DNA of 64,000 nt from Streptomyces sp. NBC_00273 (lineage in GTDB: Bacteria > Actinomycetota > Actinomycetes > Streptomycetales > Streptomycetaceae), in assembly GCF_036178145.1 (NCBI RefSeq), contig NZ_CP108067.1, forward strand, positions 6,647,501 to 6,711,500, written 5' to 3'. Within the stretch, counting starts at the first letter, position 1, and each line of letters begins with the position of its first letter. Position numbers and translations under genes: made by a program. Positions 34,936 through 42,175 of this stretch are shown in pieces. The notes below the pieces were generated by a model, which saw only the letters and a list, made by a program, of their open reading frames with translations, made no database searches and was not told the origin of the DNA.

Positions 34936-35476
34936 CGGTGCCTCCGGGAGCCGGGTACAGGGAGTGCCGCAGGGCCGCGCGGGCCCGGTGCAGCCGTGAT
35001 TTCATCGCGGCGGGGCTGAGCCCGAGCGCGTCCGCCGCCATCCGCCCGCTGTAGCCCTGGACGTCCCGCATGATCAGGACCCGCCGCTGGTCGGCGGGGA
35101 GGGCGGCGATCGCCCGCGCCACCCGGGCGGCGTCCAGGTGCTCCAGTACCTCGTCCTCGGCCGACATCACGGCGGAGTCGGGCAGCGGGGCGCGTTCGCG
35201 CGGCACCAGTCGGGCCCGGCGCAGGCACTCGTTGCGGACGATGCGGAACATCCACGAGGCCAGGGCTCCGGAAGCGCGCAGCATGCCGATCTTCCGGTAG
35301 AGGATGATCAGGGCCTCCTGGGCCGCGTCCTCGGCGTCCTCGGGGGAGGCGCACAGCGAGTACGCGAACTTCCGCACGTTCGGGTGCGATCCGGAGACCA
35401 GCGCGGTGACGGCATCGAGGTCCCCGCCCTGCGCGGCGAGGATCAGCGGCTCGGCGGGCCAGGTCGACTCAGCCAC
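34922..35476 (-). CDS. ECF-type RNA polymerase sigma factor
   Basis: The protein has 184 residues from a GTG at 35476. Region 2 is in DAEDAAQEALIILYRKI and ASWMFRIVRNECLRRAR. Region 4 is ALPADQRRVLIMRDVQGYSG with the recognition helix LGLSPAAMKSRLHRAR. No zinc anti-sigma (HxxxCxxC) gene follows. Instead a CPMC-motif membrane protein overlaps its 3' end and a 31-residue membrane peptide overlaps its start. Confidence 0.92.
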   Translation of the reverse strand: MAESTWPAEPLILAAQGGDLDAVTALVSGSHPNVRKFAYSLCASPEDAEDAAQEALIILYRKIGMLRASGALASWMFRIVRNECLRRARLVPRERAPLPDSAVMSAEDEVLEHLDAARVARAIAALPADQRRVLIMRDVQGYSGRMAADALGLSPAAMKSRLHRARAALRHSLYPAPGGTDEDH

Positions 35477-35564
35477 GGGAGCGGCTCCGACGGCGCGCCA
35501 CGAGGACGGTGCACGTGCAGAGCAGGAGCAGGACGACGGCGCCGACGGCGACAGCAGTGATCAC
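35469..35564 (-). CDS. 31-residue single-helix membrane peptide upstream of the sigma factor
   Basis: From a GTG at 35564, with GGAGG five bases before, the frame codes a hydrophobic helix (ITAVAVGAVVLLLLCTCTVL) and a basic tail VARRRSRSRG. Its TGA at 35469-35471 lies just inside the sigma factor reading frame, so the two overlap by 8 bases. The good Shine-Dalgarno and the coupling support a real gene. It might be a membrane tether or leader controlling sigma translation. The function is not known. Confidence 0.6.
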   Translation of the reverse strand: MITAVAVGAVVLLLLCTCTVLVARRRSRSRG

Positions 35565-35635
35565 GACAACCTCCAGGTCAGGTGCCGGCCTCTGCGCCGG
35601 CACATGCATAAGAGGCGTGGGAGCCGCGAAAGGAT

Positions 35636-35989
35636 TCACCCCAGGGCGGGGTCCACCACAGTCTCGCCCATCGAGGCGCGCCGGACGCTGTCCGCCAGGT
35701 CCCCGACCGGGCCGTCCCGCAGCACCAGCCCCACCGCGCCCGCGGCGAGGGCGGCCTCCGCGAGGCCGGGGTGCGCCGAGCCCGTCAGGACGAGCACCCG
35801 GCACTCGGGGTCGTCGGCCAGCAGGGCGGTCACGGCCGTGAGCTCCTCCACGAGGGCCACCGCGGGCCGGGCCATGGGGTCCCGGACGACCTCGATGTCC
35901 GGCTGGAGGCCGAGCTGGAGCGCCAGGGCCGGATTCGGCGGCTCCAGCAGGACGCGCAGGGCGCGTCCCTCGCGGTGATCGACAGGCAT
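35636..35989 (-). CDS. Orphan, degenerate response-regulator receiver domain
   Basis: The protein has 117 residues from the ATG at 35989. It follows the NarL/DesR receiver pattern: RVLVLTGSAHPGLAEAALAA, AGAVGLVLRDGPVGDLADSV, ending VVDPALG. The LuxR helix-turn-helix that normally follows VDPAL is missing, and the phospho-acceptor region is eroded (EVVRDPMARPAVALVEEL without a clear Asp). It is either a truncated pseudogene or a stand-alone pseudo-receiver. It lies divergent from the hydratase operon. Confidence 0.55.
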   Translation of the reverse strand: MPVDHREGRALRVLLEPPNPALALQLGLQPDIEVVRDPMARPAVALVEELTAVTALLADDPECRVLVLTGSAHPGLAEAALAAGAVGLVLRDGPVGDLADSVRRASMGETVVDPALG

Positions 35990-36056
35990 TTCGTCCACGC
36001 GGGCAGGGTATTGCCCCGCCTCCCGACGGGCACGCAACACGCCCTGCACGCAGCGG

Positions 36057-36075
36057 ATCTGACGTGAAGTCAAGA
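36057..36075. promoter_or_regulatory. CTGAC-N5-GTCAA operator-like dyad
   Basis: ATCTGAC-gtgaa-GTCAAGA matches the CTGAC-N5-GTCAG core with one mismatch. It lies 52 bases before the perfect KstR palindrome at 36126. Confidence 0.45.
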
Positions 36076-36125
36076 GTCTTCCCAAGTGTGGGGGCGTGCG
36101 TTATACATTCCCTCACCGGCCGGGC

Positions 36126-36141
36126 CTAGAACGCGTTCTAG
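36126..36141. promoter_or_regulatory. Perfect 16-bp palindrome, KstR-type operator
   Basis: CTAGAACGCGTTCTAG is a perfect palindrome containing TAGAACGCGTTCTA, an exact match to TnnAACnnGTTnnA. It lies 102 bases before the MaoC gene ATG. It is the best KstR-like site in the window. Confidence 0.75.
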
Positions 36142-36242
36142 AACCGGCCCCCGCATGCGACCTCGGTGCGGCCGACGGTGCGGACGGCCGTGCCGAGGTC
36201 TTCCAAGGCCCCGGTTCTCCAACGACAGGGAGCAGCATCCCC

Positions 36243-37097
36243 ATGCCGATCGATGCCGCCAAGGCCCTCGCCGCCGACCCCCGCCTGGGGGACATCGGCT
36301 GGGACCACAAGGACATCCAGCTCTACCACCTCGGCCTCGGCGCGGGCCTGCCGGCCACCGACCCGGACGAGCTGCGCTACACCCTCGAATCCAAGCTCCA
36401 CGTCCTGCCCAGCTTCGCGACCGTCGCCGGCGCCGGCATGGCCATGCTGGGCGGCCTCGCCGCACCCGGGATCGACGTCAACCTCGCCGCCGTCCTGCAC
36501 GGCGGCCACTCCATCGAGCTGCACCGGCCCATCCCCGTCAAGGGGCGGGCCACCTCCCGCTCGAAGGTCGCCGCCGTCTACGACAAGGGCAAGGCGGCCG
36601 TGATCGTGCTGCGCTCGGAGGTCGCGGACGCCGACGGGCCGCTGTGGACGAGCGACGCGCAGATCTTCGTACGCGGGGAGGGCGGCTTCGGCGGTGAGCG
36701 CGGGCCCTCCGCCAAGGAGGAGCTCCCCGGGCGTGCGCCCGACCGTACCGAGGAGCGGCACATCCGTGAGGACCAGGCGCTCCTGTACCGCCTCTCCGGC
36801 GACTGGAACCCGCTGCACGCCGACCCCGAGTTCGCCAAGACGGCCGGCTTCGACCAGCCGATCCTGCACGGCCTGTGCTCGTACGGGATGACCCTCAAGG
36901 CCGTCGTCGACACGGCCCTGGGCGGGGACGTCTCCCGGGTCCGCGCCTACCGCACGCGCTTCGCCGGGATCGTTTACCCGGGCGAGACCCTGCGGATCCG
37001 GATGTGGCAGGAGCCCGGCCGGGTCCAGGTCTCGGTGACCGCCGCAGAACGCGACGACGCGCCGGTCCTCGCCGACACCGTCGTCGAACACGCCTAG
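36243..37097 (+). CDS. MaoC-family 2-enoyl-CoA hydratase (Hsd4B-like)
   Basis: The protein has 284 residues and two hot-dog halves. The second half has YRLSGDWNPLHADPEFAKTA and PILHGLCSYGM, the hydratase motif with Asp, His and the RLSGD start seen in MFE-2 and Rv3538-type steroid enoyl-CoA hydratases. ATG at 36243 follows GGGAGCAGCATCCCC. It heads an operon with a zinc ADH and an SDR and has a KstR-type palindrome in its promoter. The reaction would be hydration of a bulky enoyl-CoA. Confidence 0.92.
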   Translation: MPIDAAKALAADPRLGDIGWDHKDIQLYHLGLGAGLPATDPDELRYTLESKLHVLPSFATVAGAGMAMLGGLAAPGIDVNLAAVLHGGHSIELHRPIPVKGRATSRSKVAAVYDKGKAAVIVLRSEVADADGPLWTSDAQIFVRGEGGFGGERGPSAKEELPGRAPDRTEERHIREDQALLYRLSGDWNPLHADPEFAKTAGFDQPILHGLCSYGMTLKAVVDTALGGDVSRVRAYRTRFAGIVYPGETLRIRMWQEPGRVQVSVTAAERDDAPVLADTVVEHA

Positions 37098-37156
37098 GTC
37101 GGTGTCTCGCCCCGACGAGACACCCGCTCACGCCCGACCACACAAGGAGCCGCACC

Positions 37157-38233
37157 GTGCGCGCAGCACTGCAGAGCGAGATCGGCCAGGACAAGCTCGA
37201 GGTCGTCGACGACATGGAGGCCGTCGGCCTCGGCCCCGGCAAGGTGAAGATCCGGATCAAGGCCACCGGCCTGTGCCACTCGGACCTCTCCGCGATGAGC
37301 GGCGTCCTGCCGCAGCCCGCCCCCTTCGTCCCGGGCCACGAGGGCTCCGGGGTGATCTCCGACGTCGGTGACGGGGTCACCACCCTCAAGCAGGGCGACC
37401 GGGTCCTCGTCTGCTGGCTGCCGCCGTGCGGCCACTGTCCGTCCTGCAAGCGCGGCCAGGGCCACTTGTGCCTGGCGAGCCTGGTCAACGCGGGCACCCC
37501 CAACTTCCGCCGCGCCGGCGGTGACATCTTCGGCTTCGCCGCCACCGGCACCTTCGCCGAGGAGCTCGTGGTCGACGCCGCCTGCGCCGTCCCGATCCCC
37601 GACGACGTGCCCTTCGACATCGCCGCGCTCATCGGCTGCGGCGTCACCACCGGCCTCGGCGCCGCCATCAACACCGCCAAGGTGGAGGCCGGATCCTCGG
37701 TGGCCGTCATCGGCTGCGGCGGCGTCGGCATGTCCGTCATCCAGGGCGCCAAGGTCCAGGGCGCGGCCCAGGTCATCGCCGTCGACCCGGTGGAGTCGCG
37801 GCGCGAGGCGGCCCTGCGGTTCGGGGCCACCGAGGCGGTCGGGCCGGAGGCCTTCGACGACGCCAAGAATCGGATCACCGGCGGCGAGGGCTTCGACTAC
37901 GTCTTCGAGGTGGTCGGCAAGTCCGCCACCGCGCAGACCGCCTACAAGATGACCCGCCGCGGCGGCAGCGTGGTGATCGTCGGCGCCGGCGCGCTGGACG
38001 ACAACTTCCAGATCGACATGTTCTCGCTGTTCTTCGACGAGAAGAAGATCCTGCCGTCGATGTACGGCGGCGGGGACGTGCTCCGCTCCTACGAGCGCAC
38101 CATCGCGCTGTGGCGGGCCGGCCGGGTGGACCTGGCGAGCCTGATCACGCACCGGGTGCAGCTCGCCGAGATCAACGACGCGCTCGACCAGATGCGTACG
38201 GGCGTCGCCCTGCGCACCTGCATCGAACTCTGA
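37157..38233 (+). CDS. Zinc-dependent alcohol dehydrogenase (MDR family)
   Basis: The protein has 358 residues from a GTG at 37157 with AAGGAG upstream. Catalytic zinc ligands lie in GLCHSDLSAM and PGHEGSG; the structural site uses CGHCPSCKRGQGHLC. The NAD-binding loop is IGCGGVGMSVIQGA. It is the second gene of the hydratase/ADH/SDR operon. The substrate is likely a primary or acyl-linked alcohol from lipid breakdown, but this is inferred from position. Confidence 0.92.
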   Translation: MRAALQSEIGQDKLEVVDDMEAVGLGPGKVKIRIKATGLCHSDLSAMSGVLPQPAPFVPGHEGSGVISDVGDGVTTLKQGDRVLVCWLPPCGHCPSCKRGQGHLCLASLVNAGTPNFRRAGGDIFGFAATGTFAEELVVDAACAVPIPDDVPFDIAALIGCGVTTGLGAAINTAKVEAGSSVAVIGCGGVGMSVIQGAKVQGAAQVIAVDPVESRREAALRFGATEAVGPEAFDDAKNRITGGEGFDYVFEVVGKSATAQTAYKMTRRGGSVVIVGAGALDDNFQIDMFSLFFDEKKILPSMYGGGDVLRSYERTIALWRAGRVDLASLITHRVQLAEINDALDQMRTGVALRTCIEL

Positions 38234-38257
38234 CCCGCTCTGAGAGGAACGCTTCGG

Positions 38258-39199
38258 ATGTCACTCCCACTTGAGGGGCTCTCCGCCATCGTCACGGGTG
38301 CGGGCCGAGGGCTCGGTCGGGCCGAGGCGATCGAGCTCGCGCGGCTCGGCGCGAGCGTGGTCGTCAACGACTTCGGCCAGCCGGGCCGGGACGGCAGCGG
38401 GGAGGCCTCGGCCGCCCCGGCGGAGGAGGTCGCCGCGGAGATCCGCGCCGCGGGCGGCCGGGCGGTGGCGCACCTGGGCGACGTGGCCGACTTCGAGCAG
38501 GCGCGGGAACTGGTCGAGCTGGCGGTGTCCAGCTTCGGGAAGCTGGACGTCCTGGTCAACAACGCGGGCATCCTGCGCGACCGGATGGTCTTCTCGATGT
38601 CGGAGGAGGAGTGGGACTCGGTGATCCGGGTCCACCTCAAGGGCCACTTCAACACCACCCACTTCGCGTCCGTGCACTGGCGCGAGCGCGCGAAGGCGGC
38701 GGGCGGCCCGGTCTACGGCCGGATCGTGAACACCTCCTCCGAGGCCTTCCTGGGCGGCTCGGCCGGCCAGCCGAACTACGCGGCGGCCAAGGGCGGCATC
38801 GTGGGCCTGACCACCTCGACCGCGCTGGCGCTCGCGAAGTACGGGGTGACGGCCAACGCCATCTGCCCGCGCGCCCGTACCCGGATGACCGAGGACGTCT
38901 TCGCCGGCTTCCAGGTCCCCGAGGAGGGCAAGCTGGACGCCCTCGCCCCCGAGCACGTCTCACCGCTCGTCGGGTACCTGGCCTCGCCCGCTTCCGCCGG
39001 GGCCAATGGCCAGCTGTTCGTCGTGCACGGCGGGATCGTGGTCGTCATGGAGCGCCCGAAGGTGGCCGCCAAGTTCGACACGGCCAAGGAGTCCTTCTCC
39101 TTCGAGGAGCTCGACGAGCTCCTGACCCCGCACTACGCGTCCCGCCCGGCGAACGAGACCTTCGCCGCGACGGAGGTGCTGGGCCTCAAGCACGCCTAG
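38258..39199 (+). CDS. SDR-family 3-hydroxyacyl-CoA dehydrogenase (HSD17B4-like)
   Basis: The protein has 313 residues. The cofactor motif is TGAGRGLGRAEA, NNAG is in VLVNNAGIL, and the catalytic Ser/Tyr/Lys are in NTSSEAFLG and NYAAAKGG. The VVVNDFG and PEEVAAEIRAAGG pattern is that of the dehydrogenase part of peroxisomal MFE-2 and mycobacterial steroid side-chain enzymes. It should oxidise the hydroxyacyl-CoA made by the MaoC hydratase upstream. Third gene of the operon. Confidence 0.92.
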   Translation: MSLPLEGLSAIVTGAGRGLGRAEAIELARLGASVVVNDFGQPGRDGSGEASAAPAEEVAAEIRAAGGRAVAHLGDVADFEQARELVELAVSSFGKLDVLVNNAGILRDRMVFSMSEEEWDSVIRVHLKGHFNTTHFASVHWRERAKAAGGPVYGRIVNTSSEAFLGGSAGQPNYAAAKGGIVGLTTSTALALAKYGVTANAICPRARTRMTEDVFAGFQVPEEGKLDALAPEHVSPLVGYLASPASAGANGQLFVVHGGIVVVMERPKVAAKFDTAKESFSFEELDELLTPHYASRPANETFAATEVLGLKHA

Positions 39200-39226
39200 G
39201 AGGCCAGGGCCCTCCGCCCTCCGCCC

Positions 39227-40303
39227 CTATCGTCCGGCCAGCGGTGCCTGCTGGAGGGGGACCGGGCGGGGGGCGGTCGGCGCGGGCGGATCCACGACCA
39301 CCGGCGGGGGCGGGGAGGCCGGGAGGTTCAAGCCGACGATCCCGCAGGGCACCTCGGGCGTCGCGTACGGGAGGTGCAGGCGGCCCTGCGGGCTCCACAG
39401 GCCGGTCCCGCCGAGCCAGCCCGCCGGGGCGCCGAGCCGGAAGACGCGCCGGTCGGCGGGGCGCCACAGGCCGATGTCGCCCTCGGGCAGCCGCAGCGCC
39501 ACCCCGCAGGTCTCCGGCATCAGGGACTGGCCGGGCTGGGCCGCGAACGGGTACGCGTCCCCCAGCCGGGCCAGGCACTCCGGGAAGCGGACCGGCAGCG
39601 AGCTGCCCGACACCCCCCAGCCCAGGCGCGAGGTGCCCGGGGCGTCGGAGCGGATCAACAGCAGCCCGCTGTCCGGGTCGGCCAGCAGCAGCCGGTCGTC
39701 GCTGTCATCGGTGATCTGCAGCAGCGGGGACACCTCGGCGCGCCCCAGGTCCACGGCGACGGCCTTGGTGGTGCCGTCCAGCTCGCGGTCCAGGGCCAGC
39801 AGCCGGCCCGCCCGGTCCAGCCAGACCCCGCCCGAGCAGCGCCCCGGGATCCGGGCGACGGGCTGCGGCCCCGACGGGCCCCCGGCCACCTGCCAGACCG
39901 TGCTCACGGTGTCCTCCGCGGCCAGGACGAAGGCACCGGATCCGGCCGGACACGGCGGGAGCAGGCGGACCCGTACGCCCTCCCGCACGTCCACCCCGCC
40001 CAGCTGGAGCTCCCCGGTCCTCGGCCCGGCACCGGCCCCCGTCGGGTACAGCAGCGCGAAGGCGTGGCGCTCCGCCACCCGCCGGTGGATCAGCACCCGC
40101 CCGTCGGTCAGCGGCAGCACCTCGCTGTCCGCCTCCTCGGGCTGCGCGAGCGGCAGCGGTACCGCGTAGGGCTCGGGCCCGGCGAGGGTCCAGCGCTCCG
40201 CATAGAGGGCGTCGCCCTCCCCGGCCAGCCGGGCGGCGTACGACCCGTCCGCGGCGATGCTGAACGCGGCCGTGGTCGTCATTTCGATGGCACAGACGGT
40301 CAT
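39227..40303 (-). CDS. Hypothetical protein, probable beta-propeller
   Basis: The protein has 358 residues from the ATG at 40303. Repeating strands with aromatic and Gly turns (ERWTLAGPEPYAVPLP, GRVLIHRRVAERHAF, GGVWLDRAGRLLALDREL, DSGLLLIRSD) suggest a propeller of six or so blades. No signal peptide is seen. The start overlaps the stop of a 24-codon ORF (ATGA). No function is known. Confidence 0.75.
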   Translation of the reverse strand: MTVCAIEMTTTAAFSIAADGSYAARLAGEGDALYAERWTLAGPEPYAVPLPLAQPEEADSEVLPLTDGRVLIHRRVAERHAFALLYPTGAGAGPRTGELQLGGVDVREGVRVRLLPPCPAGSGAFVLAAEDTVSTVWQVAGGPSGPQPVARIPGRCSGGVWLDRAGRLLALDRELDGTTKAVAVDLGRAEVSPLLQITDDSDDRLLLADPDSGLLLIRSDAPGTSRLGWGVSGSSLPVRFPECLARLGDAYPFAAQPGQSLMPETCGVALRLPEGDIGLWRPADRRVFRLGAPAGWLGGTGLWSPQGRLHLPYATPEVPCGIVGLNLPASPPPPVVVDPPAPTAPRPVPLQQAPLAGR

Positions 40304-40374
40304 CCGTGGTCACCTCCGGGGGGGAAGCTAGTTTTCGGGGTTCCCGGCGAACAACACCACCAACAGCGCTTCAC
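40300..40374 (-). CDS. Candidate 24-residue cysteine-rich leader peptide
   Basis: From a GTG at 40374 the frame reads KRCWWCCSPGTPKTSFPPGG and ends in an ATGA overlap with the downstream hypothetical gene. Codons include TGT, AAA, ACT and AGC, which are rare in this genome, and the local GC is low for the window. This suggests a conserved short sequence, perhaps a leader peptide or RNA element. No clear Shine-Dalgarno was found. Confidence 0.3.
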   Translation of the reverse strand: MKRCWWCCSPGTPKTSFPPGGDHG

Positions 40375-40574
40375 ACATACGGGTGTCCGCTCGGCGATTC
40401 GCGCGTGCTGGACGAGGCGGTTGTGCTGCGCGGCCCGTTCCCGTGGCTCCGCGGGCCCGTGCCGGGGGCAGGTGCGCGTTGGAATCATCCCGTTTGTCCG
40501 ACCCGGAGGGGTGGGGCCCCGTCCGACAGGGCTGGCCTGACCGGGACGGTCGCCCCGGACGGTAGCCTTGGCCC

Positions 40575-41435
40575 GTGCCCCGTCTCTCTGAAGTCATCGC
40601 CGCGCTGGACGCTCTCTGGCCCCCCTCGCGGGCCGAGCAGTGGGATGCCGTCGGAACCGTCTGCGGCGACCCGGACGCCGAGGTTACCCGGGTCCTGTTC
40701 GCAGTCGACCCCGTCCAGGAGATCGCCGACGAGGCGGTGAAGCTGGGCGCCGACCTGATCATCACCCACCACCCCCTCTACCTGCGGGGCACCACCACCG
40801 TCGAGGCCGGCACCTTCAAGGGCCGCGTCGTGCACACGCTGATCAAGAACGACATCGCGCTGCACGTCGCACACACCAACGCCGACACCGCCGACCCGGG
40901 AGTCTCCGACGCCCTCGCCGGCGCCCTCGGCCTGCGGATCACCGGCCCGCTGGTGGCGGACCCTAGCGACCCGGAAGGCCGCCGGGGCCTCGGCCGGATC
41001 TGCGAACTGGACCACCCCGAGACGCTGCGCGAGTTCGCCGCCCGCGCCGCGGCCTGGCTGCCGCCGACCGCCCAGGGCATCCGCGTGGCCGGCGACCCGG
41101 ACGCGCTGGTCCGCCGCGTCGCCGTCAGCGGCGGCTCCGGCGACAGCCTCTTCGAGCAGGTCCGCGCCGCCGGGGTGGACGTCTTCCTGACCGCCGACCT
41201 GCGCCACCACCCGGTCTCCGAGGCCCGCGAGACGAGCCGCCCGCTCGCCCTCGTCGACGCCGCCCACTGGGCCACCGAGTGGCCCTGGTGCGAGCAGGCC
41301 GCAGCCCAGCTCGACGCGATCTCCGAGCGCCACGGCTGGGGTCTGCGCACCCACGTCTCGCGCACGGTCACCGACCCGTGGACGGCCCACGCGCCGTCCG
41401 TCACACCCCCTTCTATCTCTGGAGCCCCCAACTGA
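40575..41435 (+). CDS. Nif3-like dinuclear metal-centre protein
   Basis: The protein has 286 residues from a GTG at 40575. Metal ligands lie in ADLIITHHPLYL (about residue 64) and HVAHTNADTA, with a second set near LVDAAHWATEW. This is the conserved NIF3/GTP cyclohydrolase I type 2 family found in nearly all bacteria, with unknown cellular role. The TGA overlaps the CTG start of the next gene. The order Nif3, zinc ribbon, RNase H/CobC equals Rv2230c-Rv2229c-Rv2228c. Confidence 0.93.
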   Translation: MPRLSEVIAALDALWPPSRAEQWDAVGTVCGDPDAEVTRVLFAVDPVQEIADEAVKLGADLIITHHPLYLRGTTTVEAGTFKGRVVHTLIKNDIALHVAHTNADTADPGVSDALAGALGLRITGPLVADPSDPEGRRGLGRICELDHPETLREFAARAAAWLPPTAQGIRVAGDPDALVRRVAVSGGSGDSLFEQVRAAGVDVFLTADLRHHPVSEARETSRPLALVDAAHWATEWPWCEQAAAQLDAISERHGWGLRTHVSRTVTDPWTAHAPSVTPPSISGAPN

Positions 41436-42175
41436 ACGCCGAGCCCGCCGACCAGATCCGACTTCTCGACGTCCAGGCGCTGGACGTCCGGCTGTCTCAG
41501 CTCGCCCACAAGCGCAAGTCGCTGCCCGAGCACGCCGAGCTCGACTCGCTCACCAAGGACCTGGCGCAGCAGCGCGACCTGCTCGTCGCCGCCCAGACCC
41601 AGGCGAGCGACACCGCGCGCGAGCAGACCAAGGCGGAGCAGGACGTGGACCAGGTGCGCCAGCGCGCCGTCCGCGACCAGCAGCGGCTCGACTCGGGCGT
41701 GGGCATCTCGGCCCGGGACCTGGCGAACCTGCAGAGCGAGGTCGTCTCCCTCGCCAAGCGCCAGGGCGACCTGGAGGACGTGGTCCTGGAGGTCATGGAG
41801 CGTCTGGAGGGTGCGCAGGAGCGCGTCACCGGGCTGACCGAGCGCGTCTCCACCCTGGAGGCCAAGACCGCGGACGCCACCGCGCGCCGTGACGCGGCGA
41901 CCTCCGAGATCGACACCGAGGTCGCGAAGGTCACCAAGGACCGCGAGGTCATCGTCACCTCCATGCCCGCCGACCTGATGGCGCTGTACGAGAAGATCCG
42001 CACCAAGCAGGGCGGGGTCGGCGCCGCGCGCCTCTACCAGCGCCGCTGCGAGGGCTGCCGGCTGGAGCTCGACATGGCCGAGGTCAACGAGATCAAGGCC
42101 GCGGCACGCGACCAGGTCGTCCGTCACGAGAACTGCGGCCGCATCCTGGTCCGTACGGCCGACTCGGGCATCTGA
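41432..42175 (+). CDS. CT398-like coiled-coil protein with C4 zinc ribbon (CTG start)
   Basis: The protein has 247 residues. A long coiled coil spans about residues 10-175 (IRLLDVQALDVRLSQLAHKR onward). The C-terminus has a zinc ribbon: CEGCRLELD then ENCGRILV. The likely start is CTG at 41432, four-base overlap with nif3 (CTGA), with GGAG eight bases upstream. The only in-frame GTG upstream would create a 50-base overlap, and the first ATG lies far inside the coiled coil. The family is thought to act in protein or RNA handling, but the function is not known. Confidence 0.88.
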   Translation: MNAEPADQIRLLDVQALDVRLSQLAHKRKSLPEHAELDSLTKDLAQQRDLLVAAQTQASDTAREQTKAEQDVDQVRQRAVRDQQRLDSGVGISARDLANLQSEVVSLAKRQGDLEDVVLEVMERLEGAQERVTGLTERVSTLEAKTADATARRDAATSEIDTEVAKVTKDREVIVTSMPADLMALYEKIRTKQGGVGAARLYQRRCEGCRLELDMAEVNEIKAAARDQVVRHENCGRILVRTADSGI

